DNA of 64,000 nt, taken from NCBI RefSeq assembly GCF_001625195.1, contig NC_054390.1, forward strand, positions 5,305,222 through 5,369,221, read 5' to 3'. The notes under the pieces were generated by a model, which worked only from the letters and a program-made list of their open reading frames with translations, made no database searches and had not been told where the DNA came from. The stretch is from Drechmeria coniospora (taxonomy: Eukaryota; Ascomycota; Sordariomycetes; Hypocreales; Ophiocordycipitaceae). Positions 11,134-23,500 of this stretch are shown one piece after another. Position numbers and translations under genes: made by a program. The first letter of the stretch is position 1. Each line of letters begins with the position of its first letter.

Positions 11134-11938
11134 TGTGGAAATAGGTGCAAGTAGCGGTGCAAAGGTATGTGTCGTTTCTTTGTTTTCCGTCGAAAATTTC
11201 GTCGACGGGTGGTGAGTAATGTTAAGTCTGTCTGTAGACGGTTGTCTAGTAGATTGATGATGGCAGTGACGTAACCTGGAAGGGTTGTCTCAAAGTCTCG
11301 AAAGATGCTTGATGAGAACAATTCCAAGGGGGGCGGCCCGGTCGTATTTATATTCCTCGAACCCCCTTGCCATTCTACGTCATGGAATCAACGGTAACCG
11401 GCTTTGCTCCCGTCGATTCCCGTCCATGCAAGTCCTTGCGATTTCTATTCGTTTTCCGTTCGTCCATCTCCATGCAACTCCGTGCTTTCCCATGGAGATG
11501 GAGGGGAGACTGAGCCCCTGTGCGCAGCTGGCTTGCCAAGACACAGCCTCCGGCTTCGAATCGGAATCCCGCTTTGGTTAGCGCAAGGGCGATGCCGAGG
11601 CCCCCCACTTTACTGCAAGGCTGCAAATTGCGGGGCTGCCATCACTCGGCAACTCAGCAGTGCCAGCACCGTCATGGGCGAGGATGCCCGTGCCACTTTC
11701 TCGTTGACAAAGCAAAGGACCTGCCTTGTCGGCGTGTCATGCCTTTCGATGGCCGACGGTATGCTAGTGGCGGGGGGCCATTGGCGGTGGGCTATTGATG
11801 GCAGGCTCGTACTGGAGGGAGGCAAAGTTGCTGGCGAGGCAGACTCGCCATCACCCTCAGCCGTCTCCGTCTCAGCCCCCCCTTTCCCTTTCTCATCAGC
11901 CGCTCGTCTGACGCGGCCGGCGCATGCCTGCCTCGCCT
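11134..11938. other. Spacer between small PPxY gene and GH76 gene
   Basis: About 800 bp, promoter of the PPxY gene on the left and 3' flank of the GH76 gene on the right. It has few GTAC motifs. A plus-strand frame spanning 11404-12378 runs into antisense of the GH76 gene and has no recognisable domain. I see no additional gene. Confidence 0.5.
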
Positions 11939-14045
11939 CTACGGCGTGTCCAGCAGTCGTCTCGACAGCTCATAGTGCGCTCTCAACAGCGCCAGCCCTC
12001 CCATCTGCGTCTCCACCGTACGTCCCCTGCCGCGAGCGTTCGGGTCCGAGGCACGGCTCGACAACGTCGGCTCGGGTTCGGCGGCCGTCCCTGACCCAGC
12101 ACTGCCCATGGCCGCCTCACGAGCCTTCATTTTCGGACGCCGCATATCATCATGGCAGCCCGGCCCCTGGGCTCGCATGCCAGGCATCCACTTCGAATCC
12201 GTGCCCCAGATGGCGTCCAGCGGCGTCCCGTCGTTGCGGTAGTCGGTCGCGTTGGCCGGCCTGCCACCGTCGTCGTGCCGGCCGACGAGCGGGTCGTGGA
12301 AGATGCCTGCGCCCCACCACATGCCGAATCGACCGCTCGAGTCGCGCGTTCTGCGAGCGGCGTCGGCGTTGTGCTTGACCCAGCCGACGTAGGAGCGGCA
12401 AGCCTTGTCGTGAGAGAGTCGGACGAGGCCGGGCCTGGGCGTCGTCTCGGCCGCACCTCGTCCCGAGCCGTCGGCATCGGCGGCGGCGCAAAAGCCGGCG
12501 AGGTGGTGAAAGAAGATGCCCTTGAAGGTTTGGCTGTCCTGCGAGCAGGTGGCCCGCACGTCGCAGCGCTCCTCCAGGATGCCGCCGCGGCCGATGCCTC
12601 GCCACGGCGGCAGCTCGCCGGGCGGTAAATCGTCGATGATGTCGACGGGAGCATTCGCCGCAAGATTCCAGCCGGTCGCCTCGACGACCGAGCGGACCAG
12701 CCGATGGCCGTCGTCGAGGTACGACGAGCTCCCCGTGACGCTCCACAGGCCACGCTGGCCCGTCAAGATGATGCCTTGGTTGTAGGTGTAGACGGTCTCG
12801 TCGCGGATGTCGCATTCGACGTTGCCGGGCCTGCTGCCGTCGACGTGGTAGCCGTCGACGTAGAGTCCCTGCCGGTTGGTCATGCCGACGCGCTGGAGCC
12901 ACCTGTACCCCTCGACCGCGGCGGCGAGGTAGACGGGATCCTTGGTGGGGAAGCCCTTGCTCGCCACCCATGACGCGTCGAAGGCGTCGTCGGGGAAGTG
13001 TTGATACATGGCGACCGAGGCCGAAATCCAAAGCTCGTTGGTCACGGCATTCTTGTAGGGAAGCAGGCGCGGGTTCCACGTCATGCCGCCGTGGCACAGC
13101 GTCGTGTCCCAGCCCTCGGAGGCTCGGTCCCAAAAGTCTCGTGCACGGTTGGCAAAGGTGCAGAAAAAGCGGTAGCCTTGCCAGGGCATGGTCTGCAGAG
13201 CTTGGCCGAGCCGACCCGGCAGGCCAGTGCAGTCATCCTCCTTCGTGCCCGGGTGGTGCAGCTCCGCATGGAGTCGCACGAATCGGAAGGCCTCGAGCCA
13301 GCCGAGGACGGCCCAGAGCATGTCGTCGTACGCCTTGAAAATGTTCAACACAGCATTCTTCGGCCGGTGCGAGCGGTTCATCTCCCATTACCTGGTTCTT
13401 GATGGCCTCGGCATTCTGGCCGAAGAATGAGTGGACGACTTGACCGTACACGGAAGAGATGAGGTTCTCCTTTTGCCTCCAGCTGGCACCGGTGCCGAAA
13501 TCTCCGTCGGCGAGCGACTGGGTCAACGTGGCCAGCATGCCGGAGACGACCGTCTCGATCACGGCGCCGGTCCAGTCGATGGACGAGGGCCAGGTGCCGT
13601 TGAGGGCATCAAAGTAGGTCGTCTGCAGGACCGAGAGGGCGGCAAAAGCATCTTCAAGAATCAGCACGCTCTCGAGCGTCCCACCGGACACCTGGCTGGG
13701 CGAGCGACTCTCTGGGGGCTCTGCATCTGGAGCCAAGCTTGACTTGGTATGCCACGCTGGACAGAAGAAACGGCCAGCGGTAACGGTCAACGTCAGAGGA
13801 TGGAGAGTAGCAGGGAAGACATGATGCACAACAAGAAGAACGGAGAGGCACCCTGCAAGCAGGCGGCAGACCACCTTGCGTCTGGGACACGAGAGCCAGC
13901 CGTGGAGAGTTTTCCGGCTCCAGCCGTTGGTGCGCGACGAAACAGGGTTCGAGGGAGGCGAGAGTAGAGCGGCAGTTTCAAGCTTCTCGGTATATTCACA
14001 GCAATGCTGCCGATGGCCACGAGTTCTCGATCCAGGCAGGCTCAT
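11939..14045 (-). CDS. Glycoside hydrolase family 76 (alpha-1,6-mannanase-like) protein
   Basis: The 3' exon is 11939-13333 and the upstream exon ends at 13392, joined in phase by a 58-bp intron (13334-13391; donor GTAATG, acceptor TCAAG). Joining gives AEAIKNQ-AYDDMLWAVLGW, which restores the paired-aspartate motif of GH76. Other GH76-like segments are NELWISASVAMY, ETVYTYNQGIILTG, SFFGQNAEAIKNQ and TFKGIFFHHLAGF. Family members cleave alpha-1,6-mannan or act in wall mannoprotein cross-linking. The N terminus is unresolved: the only upstream in-frame ATG is 14045, giving about 682 residues with a hydrophobic stretch (RLLAGCLSVLLVVHHVF) at about residues 66-82 that could be a signal anchor. 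A polypyrimidine tract plus CAG near 13770 hints at another unplaced 5' intron. The C-terminal tail is low-complexity. Confidence 0.85.
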
Positions 14046-15678
14046 AATTACAACGAGACATGGCCATGGGCAACGAACTTGGAGGGGGAAAGATGGGGAA
14101 GTTGCACAAGGAGGGGTTGGCTGCCAGCCGCGTGTCAACTTTTAGCGCTGCAATGACCCACCTCCACAAGATACCGTGGCTTGGAGCAACGACGGCTGAG
14201 CAGCACATACCGTGAGTACACCTGGGATGCTGCCTGCAACATTCAGTTTTCACGTTGCATGTTCTCCGAACGGAACGGTTAACAGTACCGATGGACTATC
14301 TAGGTGTGGTTGTACATACTGTACCTAGATGCAGAGCACAGCACATGTATGTACTCCGTACAAGTACGCAGAACACAGTGCTCGCACACTTACTCTTAGA
14401 CTGTATAGCACCTGTAATCGTTGACTCCTAATCATCAGCAGCCTGCAAGCCTCTATTTACACGAATAGCTGTTTAATGGCGATGATTCATCCCTCAAGAC
14501 CCGGGACCTGCTTGGCCGGCGTGGCGCCAGGGTATTTCAGATATATCCATTCGTCGAAACAGCACCCCGACCTTGCTGCCGTCTTCGCCACGTAGCTTCT
14601 GCTGGCCTAACCAAAGTGCCACATCTTGACCACGAAATTCCTCACAAATAATCATGCATCAACGTGGTGCTCTTGCGGTCCAAAGTTCGCGGCATACAAT
14701 TTCTGCATATGTACTTGCTGAAGTTTCAGTAGAGCCCAGGACGATTGACTGTTGCCTAATCACCGTTGCCTTCACCCTGCTGTTTGCCAACGGGGTGTGA
14801 CATGTGACACCGCTTCGCGGCGTGAATCGCCAGATTACGACGATTCTCCGCCTGAAATTAAGACTCATGACCCGCCGATTTACGGAGTACGCACATATAA
14901 AACTACGTTGATCTGGCTTCGGCTCCGTGGCCCAGAAGACTCGACAGTTCTGTCGATTCCGAACGATCGCACCATACGGATCCATGTCCGGAAATGTTGG
15001 GTCGCAGGTCAGCCGGCCAAGTTAACGGTTGCCTGCAACTCATTCCTTGCTTCATCGCTGTGATAGGATGCAGAGCACCGAAGTGCAAGAGTCTGACCAT
15101 GCAACCGGCCCAAAGATGGCCTTTCTTTAGTGGCTGCCTACACTGAAACTCGGCTTACGTTCTGAATGAACATATAATAGTCTCACACGTTTTGCCTGAA
15201 TCTCGTTGGAATGTCTCCTCACTTTCAAGCTTGTCTCCGTTATTCCTCCCATCCTCATTGTGCGCGTGGCACTTCTGCTACTAGCTGACCGAAGTTTCCT
15301 CGTCCTACCCCCATCTTCCCTGGGGGGATGCCTGAGAACATAAAGGATGGCCACTCTTCCGGAGAATACAGTGGCATAGTGGAGGAGGGGAAGGTGGCAA
15401 TATGCGTCAAAGGAAAGGAAATAGCCGCCTTGATTTCTTCGGGAAAGGGTGCCCAGGAAAGGAGACGTCAAAACAGGGCGGACAAGAAGGCAAAGGCCAC
15501 CAAGGAAGGAGAGAATGAGCAGCAGAAATGATGGGACCTTGGTGCCAGCATAGCAAAAATCCCCAAGGACCGCCATCCACCACACGGACTGCGTGTGCTG
15601 GCATTCCTGCAATCACAAAACTCTTGCACCAGCTGTGACGCTGGGCCTCAAGGGCTCCGTGACAATCCATTCAGGTAC
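14046..15678. other. Spacer between GH76 and APH-like genes
   Basis: 1.6 kb. A short GTAC patch lies at about 14280-14420 (GTACTCCGTAC near 14350) and a single TACGGAGTAC at about 14881. A 161-codon minus frame (15127-15612) and a 108-codon minus frame (14659-14985) lack recognisable domains and regular codon character. I call no gene here. Confidence 0.5.
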
Positions 15679-17256
15679 TCAGTCACAGAACAAGCTTCGA
15701 ACTTCATCGTCGTACGCTTGCTTGTCCGCCATCTTCTTCCGAACAACATCGTCCGGGTCTCTACACCAGAAGCTTGATACAATCATCTCGGCATCGAGTG
15801 AAAGAGACTCTGGCGGATACAAATGCGTTTCGAGGAGGAAGTACATGGCATTCACAGACGACAGGCAATGCCAGAACCACACTCCTTTCGACTCCCACAT
15901 ACCCTGCATCACCTTTGAGAGCTGAATGCCGTGCCTGGCCTTGGCCTTGGTTGCTCTCTCTTCCTCTTGAAATGCGCGCATAAATTCTTGCCGCACCTCG
16001 TCGTACCTATCGAGTTTCTCGTTTTTAATCTGGTCGATCGCGCAGCCGGTCAGCCAGTACGGCACCTCGAGCATTTCCGGCGGAAGGGCGCATATCCATT
16101 CTAGGTCAATCAAGCCCATGACGTTCCACTGCTTGTCAACTAGAATATTGCTGGCGTGAAAGTCGGTGAGCTGAAGCAGAAACGGCCCGCTCCGGAGTTC
16201 TCGTTGAATGAAATCGTGCGACAATACTCGAAGCAGAGCCTTGACAGCCATCTGGCCACGGCAGTCGTCCTCGCTATAGACGGCGTTTGGCTGGCTCAGG
16301 AAACGGTCATCATGAAAGGTGAGGGTGTCGGATACGAATGCATCGGTGCAACTGTACGTATCTTCCCTTTGCATCGTCCTTGGCGCGCCGTCATTTTCCA
16401 AGATCATCATCGAACAAGACAGAGGCCGATTCGTCAACGTGACGGTGCTGTCGTTGTTGAACTGGAAGGAGCCGATTCGCGCTTGAGGGATGCGCGCGAG
16501 GGAGAGAATTATCCGCGATATGCCCTTGAACAACGTTTGCCTCCGCACTTCATCGTCGCGGTACGTTTCAAAGGTATCGGAGAGCATCCGACCGGTTTCG
16601 GGGCCAAGGTACTCCAACACCATGTATGCCGAACCTACCTGACGGCTCGGCGGGTTCCAGACGTAATGGGAAAGCAACGGAAGTCGTAACAACTTGTAGA
16701 CTGTGCGCCAGAACCGCCGGGTGAGGCGAGAGAAGAAGGGCATGTGTTTCGAATGCGTAAACTATTTGATGAGCGAGAGCGAGAACAAGCCATCGGCAAG
16801 GCTTACATGGCGACCGTCCAGGAATCCAAAGCCAAAGAGGTCGGGCGAACGAATCTCGGGGCAATGTTCTTGAACCCATATGTACGCCCCTACCTCGCAG
16901 CCCAATTTCTCGTCGATCGTGCCGGGGTATCTGGCCTCGGCGAGCTTGTGCGGAATGGGGCAACGAAAGAGTACCTTGTTCGATGGGAGGGCCGAGTATA
17001 TCTCGACCAAGATGCAAATGTTGAAGCTGCCTCGGATCCAGTGCTGTGGCGGTAGCACGGTGCATGTGTCTCGCTTGCCTAGCGCCAAATGATGCTGGAT
17101 CAGAGCCTCGATCGCTCGCCTCTGCGTCCAAAGATGATCGTAGAGCTTGTCAGTCGCGGGTCCATAGGAGGCCCAGTTTATGACATTTTTCTCTTCCTCC
17201 AGGGCCGAGTCGATCGTGATGGGGTGTCGACCAACGAGATTCAGTTTTGGCGGCAT
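15679..17256 (-). CDS. Aminoglycoside-phosphotransferase-fold (APH) family kinase-like protein
   Basis: Two exons: 16807-17256 and 15679-16761, with a 45-bp intron at 16762-16806 (donor GTAAGC, acceptor ATAG). The intron is a multiple of three but contains an in-frame TAG, so it must be removed. The product is 510 residues. It matches the large fungal APH-like family: an N-terminal lobe (CTVLPPQHWIRGSFNICILV, VEIYSALPSNKVLFRCPIP), then a catalytic-loop-like LTDFHASNILVD (about 350) and a DFG-equivalent GLIDLEWICALPPEML. The canonical HGD of APH enzymes is here DFH, as in many fungal homologues from what I recall. Substrate is unknown; small-molecule or protein phosphorylation are both possible, and a pseudokinase cannot be excluded. 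No signal peptide is visible. Confidence 0.85.
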
Positions 17257-18976
17257 GGCAGCTTACCGATTGATGGCCATTACTGCGATGGAAGCTGTCA
17301 TCCGCAGGGAGCGTTGACATTACACGGACATTGGGAGGTGCTTCGGATCAATGTTCGAGCGTGCCGGCGGACCAACCGTGCTCCAACTGTGTTATAAGCA
17401 ACGCAGGCTTGGTGGTTTGAGACCAGAACACTCCGAAATAGCCATACTCTCGTTCAAAGAGTGGCATACCCGCAGTGCTGCAGTGTCGCAAAGTTGGAGT
17501 GTCACTCCATTCCTCATCCTGCAGTTCCGTGGTCTGTGCCAAGCCTTCTGCGGGTAGGACCAGGAGATTTCGGTCAGGCAGAATCACAGAACCGGCCGCT
17601 GATATTGTTGCTGACGTGCGCTAGGTTGCATCTAGGTGTGCTGTACTTTCGTAAGAGTGGGAAAACTATCACGGCCGGTTTCGATGCTAGGAGCATGTCT
17701 GGGCGGCTACGTTTTACGAGTTCACTTTCGTTGTATTACTGTATTATTACTTATGTTCCGTTTCGACCCAGTAGCCGAGGGAGGGTACTCCGCAACTGGT
17801 CGAGGATGGAACGTACCAATTCGACTTGCATGTATGGGGCAGTAATACTCCGTACAAATGCTACTCATAACTAGTAGTCGTACTTGCATGTCTAGTAGTA
17901 GGTATACTTGGTAGGTGTACGCGTGCTTGTAAATGGGCGTATAAGTACGGAGTGCTCTCTACGGAGTACTCGTCACGGGTGTTTGTAAGTATTACATGAG
18001 TACATGACAAAAATGACTACCACAGAGGGTGCTACGATGCTGTGTCTTATGACTTGTCCCAGACATGGGTGAAGTACTGCAAGTATAGTACAGCAAGTAC
18101 AACTGCAACTATTACATGTCCGGACTAAAATTAAGTACTTGTAAGTAAGTATATCACCTGATACCTACTACAGTACTTATAAATGTACAGTATGTAAGTA
18201 AGTACGTACCATTACGTGTGCTTGTACTGTACTTGAGTGTACTGCAAATACTGTAAGTACTTTGCTGTGATATTCATGCTTGTAGTTTGACGAAGCGGCT
18301 CCAGCAAACCATGTGTGACAAATTACAGTAATTACCCGACTCTCCATTACATAATGTATCCACCAGCTTAACACCAAGCACATTATCCAGCGAATATCGG
18401 GTCGCTATGCGAAGCCAATGACAAGGCCAAGGCAAATAAAATATCTAAGTATTACTTACACTTACAGTAGTTGTACTTGCACTTACAGTAGTTGTGCACC
18501 TTCAACTGCACTCCGTACAGTACACGTACTTACTGTACACCTACTCGTACACCTACAATGTAATTAAGTACAAGTGCTCCATACTCCGTACAAGTACTTG
18601 CACAACTAAGTCCTGTACAGTGCGTACTATAGAATGGGTTTTGTTATACATGTACACCTACTCCGTACTTGTACTGTACTGTACTTGTAGGCTTTCGCGG
18701 CCGCGGCTTGCCAAGATGACTCGGCTCATCCAAAAAAGGTCTGATATAATTAATACTCAAGGCCTGATGTATTACTTGCTTGCCCTTGTACGGAGTGGGG
18801 TGCCGGCACATTGCGGCGCGCCACAAGTACACATATATAACGGATGGTCGCCGTTGACACAATTACACGTACTTGGTGCTGGAGCGCAATGAAATAAACG
18901 TCCTGCCAGCTGGTTGAGAACCACTCCAAACTGGAGACGAAAGACAAGAATTTACGCCTCTCTCTCCTTGCCAATC
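17257..18976. other. Spacer with dense GTAC island
   Basis: 1.7 kb between divergent genes (APH-like minus, M28 plus), so it holds both promoters. About 17820-18870 is one of the densest GTAC stretches. By eye, 18481-18660 has 11 GTAC in 180 nt against 0.7 expected for a random tetramer. A 16-nt string beginning CACTTACAGTAG is repeated with 21-nt period at about 18459 and 18480. No gene is supported. Confidence 0.6.
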
Positions 18977-20591
18977 ATGAAGCTCTCCCTTGGTGTTTTG
19001 TGTACATCGCTGCTCGGTGCAGAGGCGGCGGCGGCAAGACGACCTCAACTGACACCAGAAGCCGTCGCGGCTGATGTCGATTGGATCGGGTACGTTGGCC
19101 GTTCCGCTACGCTTTACCTGCTGGCGAGTAACGTTTCCGGGTGCTAACTCGCTCAGGCTCAAGAACGTACTCGGCAACTTGTACACGATTGCCAAGAACC
19201 ACGGCGGTAACCGCGCCTTCGGCTTGCCCGGCTACCGTTTCTCAATGGACTATGTGCTCCAGCGGGTGCGGATACGCTTTGACAAATATTTCCATACAGA
19301 GGTGCAAGAATTTACCCAACTGTACTACCAGTTGAATGAAATCTCCCTCGCGGGTCCGGAGGGTCAGGACATCCCCGTCTTCTCCATGATTTACAATGCA
19401 GCAACACCTCGGCCGCACGGAATAACAGCGCCGCTCATCAACATACCGGTGGATGATGACCGCGGCTCGGCATGTTTTGCAGACCAGTGGAATGGCATCG
19501 ACGCCAGCGGAAAGATTGCCCTCATCAAGCGTGGCAAGTGCAGCGTCGACGCCAAGGCCAAGCTCGCCACCGCCCACGGCGCCCTGGCCGTCATCATCTA
19601 CAGCGAGGCGGGCGGGATAAACTACCCCGCCTATCTCACCGCCGAGAATGCCGGCAAGCTGGTCCCCATCGGCGGCGTCGGGGCCGGCGTGGGCTCGAAC
19701 TGGAGCCAGCGCTTGGCGGCTGGAGAGCAGCTCAAGGTCAGGCTCATCGTGGACGCCATCACCGAGCCGAGGCGGTGCTGGAACATCATCTCGGAGACGA
19801 GAGAGGGTGACCCGAACAACGTCGTCCTCATCGGCACCCACTTGGACAGCGTGCCGACGGGGCCGGGCATCAACGACAACGGCAGCGGCATCGCCGCGCT
19901 GCTCGAAATGGTCAACTCCTTCAGGAAGTTTACCGGGCTCAAGAATAAGATTCGCTTCGCCTGGTGGGGAGCGGAAGAGTGAGTAACGCAGGTCGGATCG
20001 TGGGAGTGGCTGCCGTTCTTACTCTGGACATAGGGTCGGCCTGGTAGGGTCCAGCCATTACGCCTCGAGCTTGAACGAGACCGAGGCGGACAAGATTCGG
20101 CTCTACATGAATTTCGATACCATCGGCAGCCGCAGGCCCAACTATACCGTCGAGGCGAATGACGATGCCGATCGTATCGCCGCAGCTCCGCTTCTCGAGC
20201 ACCTCCTCCTGCACGGTGGCCTGCCGGCGAAGATTGTGTAGGGATCATCCATTCGGCTCCCGCGGGAGGAAGCGAGGGCGTACGGGCGCTAACGTCAGGC
20301 AGTCCGTATTCTCCTATGTCGTCCAATTATTACGGCTTCATCAAGCTAGGCATCCCGACCACCGGCATCACGGCCGGTACCATGTTTCCGCTCGACAACC
20401 CGCCCGACCCCTGTTTCCACGAGGCCTGCGACGACATCGACAACGTCAGCCAGCAGGCCGTCGTGGCCAACTCCAGGGCGGCCGCGTACGCCGCCGCCAA
20501 GTTCGCCCTCAGCCTCGATGGCGTTCCGGCGAGAAATAAGACGACGGCGATGGCGAGGGCGGGAGAGACGCTACAGCTTCCATACTGGTGA
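18977..20591 (+). CDS. Secreted M28-family aminopeptidase (aminopeptidase Y-like) with PA domain
   Basis: Four exons: 18977-19089, 19157-19978, 20034-20237 and 20303-20591, about 475 residues. The first two introns are clear (donors GTACGT and GTGAGT; acceptors CTCAG and CATAG). The third (20238-20302) is my best in-phase solution and is less certain. The N terminus MKLSLGVLCTSLLGAEAAAA is a signal peptide. A protease-associated domain (about 130-230, GSACFADQWNGIDASGKIAL) is inserted before the catalytic core. Zinc-ligand motifs are present: IGTHLDSV (His), NDNGSG (Asp), WWGAEE (Glu), NFDTIGS (Asp) and PCFHEACDD (His). Members remove N-terminal residues from extracellular or vacuolar peptides. 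The usual GSD-x-x-PF segment reads SSNYYGF, an oddity. The downstream neighbour on the same strand is a GH16-like wall protein. Confidence 0.9.
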
Positions 20592-23500
20592 TGAGTCCGA
20601 TGATGGGGTGGCAGAGCAGGTTATGCGACTGGGATGAAGCATTGCGTCGGTGCCGAGTCGATTGGCATCAGGGGTGAGGAGTTTGAGCGATGCATGGAGG
20701 ACTCAGCTGGGTTTTCATGGGCCATGGCACTGGCGGCGGTGGGCATCATGTCTATATCGCCGTTGATGTATCTTCCTGGCCTTAAAAACAGGGGTAGTGA
20801 CTTGTTCGGGGATAGGCGCTTTTTGCTCCCAAAGGAGCGAGTCCATAATAGGCACCCAAGTACAGTAGGTATGTACATTTAGTAGGTCCTCTAGTACTAG
20901 TTTAATGCCATGCGAGTACGGAGTACTTTCAAGTACTTCAATAGTTGTACAGAGTAATAAGTACAAGTACGGAGTACTGTAGCAATAGTTACAAGTACTT
21001 ACTAGGTGCAGTACCTCCGTACGGAGCACCTAGTAGTCAAGCTACGATGACTGAGTATTACTAGGTACCTACCTAGTACGTATCTACCTACCTAGGTACC
21101 TAAGTACTAATATCGTGCATGTACAACTACGAGCATGCACTTGCTGGCTGCCAGGCTTCTAGCGGGGTTCGATGAGAACAGGCAATGGCATGGAACGATT
21201 TCTCGCCCTTTAGCGCTGTCAGTGTACATGCATGAACCCGCGACCACGCTTGCATTATTACCGGCAGGTACAATAACACGGCTCGCTCCGAACATAGTAC
21301 TGTAAGTAATTACTTACTTGTTTACTTACATGCCTTGTATACATGTATATGTGCATGTACACCTACTGTACATGCACACCATCTAACTACCTACTGTACA
21401 GTGCCTACCTACCTTGGGTGCTAAGGTAGGTACTAACTTGGTACCTCTTGTGGAGCTATCTCGCGGTGCTGGCAGCCGTGACCAGCACGCCGTACTGTGC
21501 TCTGTAATTGCTCACCGTACGGGGTGTTACTGCCAGCAGATGTGCAAGGTAGTACCAACTTACTTATGGTATTCCGTAGCACGTATGACTTCATAATAAC
21601 GTATCCATCGTACCTGGTACTAATCTGCGCCTACACTACAAATACACCTTGCACCTTGGTACCCAGTACTGAAGCAGAGGGCATCCATACCACTTCGTAC
21701 TGTACTTGCTTACCCTGTACTTTGTGCACCATGATGCAAGTGGACGTGCTCGCGTGCCTGCACTTAGTAATTACCGAGTTGCCAACGTAAGTATCTTTCG
21801 TACCCATCTGGTACCAAACGTGTATTGTATTCGTCACGTTTGCTGCCATCCCTACCCGGCTCTGCTCTGCATCAGGCCGGTCGGCGTAAAAGGCCAAGGC
21901 CAGGGCATAGGACCTATCACCTACCAATGACTGGGCAGTAGGTAGTGCCGATACACCCCATGTGCACTCCATGCACAATGCAACATGACGAGGTGAAGCA
22001 TCATCAGGCACATTGAAAACGACCTATATACGGTTGTACTACTCCTGTACGCATCCAAGTACATCGGATGGTGCCGTGAGCCGCTGTCGCGGTCGAACAA
22101 CGTGGTGGCATCCTACTCGGCGATATTCGACTCTTCTTCCCCCCCATCTCGCAGGTCATATTCGAGGGCGTCGGGGTCGGTGCGAGACTCGGAAAGCGAA
22201 TCTGAAAAAGTACGACATTCGCTGGCGAGCAGATAGCGGCACAGTTAGCGTACGGTCGATCAATGCATCATGGCGAACGAGCACGAGGCGTGAGGCGACG
22301 TTAGTGCGAGGTAGCCGCGCTTCAGCGAGTCATTCTGAACAGGTACCATTCTAGTGCCGCGAGTGCTGTGCTGTCAAATCACGGACTTGGCGAACGCTCG
22401 CAAGGCCAAGGTACGGCGGGCTTGATTGAAAATGATGCCGCCATGGATTGAGCACACCTTCGACAGAGATCGTCCGCATTGATCAAGCGCATTCGGCTTG
22501 CGCCCGTGAGGTGAAGGAAGGTGATGGACTACGAAGTGCAAACCTGAACAAGACCCAGATGTCATTGTGTACCTACCTTCATGCAGGCGATCTCCGTAAG
22601 CACTTTGATGCAACAGAGGAAAAAGGGGGTCCGCCCTGACTAGGGCTACAACGAATCAAGGATCGTGAGATGGGTTAGAATCAATCTATTGGTGTTCTTC
22701 TTGATGATGTTGTTGCCAACCACAAGGTGTCCTCTGGGCCTGCTTAAATAGGCGCAGATATGGACACCGCTACGTAACTAACTACCCGGACTTTAACCCC
22801 GTTACAGGCCTGTTGACGCGTCGGCGCGACACACTTTCTACGGCCCTAGAACTACATACTGGTGGCTTGTATTACTTACAAGCACGCCTGGCAGTATTAC
22901 GTGCACAGGACGAACAAAGTCATGGCTCCTCTTGTGCAACAAACTGCATGTACATGTACTTTTCCGTGCTTGGCCGAAATCGCCGAGACGGGGCAGTCCC
23001 CTCCTCCTCGATGTACTTACATGTACAGCTGATCAGTCGTCCAGATACGAGTAGACGGTCGAGCTGTTATCGAGACGCGGGGGTGCGCAAACAATACGAA
23101 GCAAGACTCGTGCTCGCAGCCATTGTTTGGACGAGTAATCCGTAGTGCTCGGTTGTTTGTACGAGTATTAGTGCTCGGAACGGAAGCAGCGGAAATGCAT
23201 GGCACCACTTGCGGAGTACTCCGTATTATTAGTGCATGCGCATTTGCACGGCGCTGTGCTTTGAGCCGTGCACCGATGGCATTGTTCACTGTATGGTAGT
23301 TGACGTGCAAGTACCTGTGCATGAATGCTCCCGTCTACGGTACGTGTTTGCTTGCCACTTCAGTGCCACCTGCACAGATGATGCCTTCACGTATCTGTAG
23401 CGCCGTTCTTACCAGCGGCGATACTCTGAATAGTACCTGCGTGTAGGGGGTCCAGCAAGCTACCTAGTACAAACAGGTGTTGTAATGGTTCCAAACGAGG

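Noticed and set aside
11404..12378. 324-codon plus-strand frame overlapping the 3' end of the GH76 gene
   Set aside because: Mostly antisense to GH76 coding sequence, no domain.
15127..15612. 161-codon minus-strand frame with hydrophobic segments downstream of the APH-like gene
   Set aside because: The hydrophobic stretch is short and the rest is low-information; no splice-compatible neighbour or homology seen by eye.
22638..22833. Intact transposon or LTR retrotransposon
   Set aside because: No coding remnants, no second LTR and no target duplication visible; kept only as a weak remnant hypothesis.
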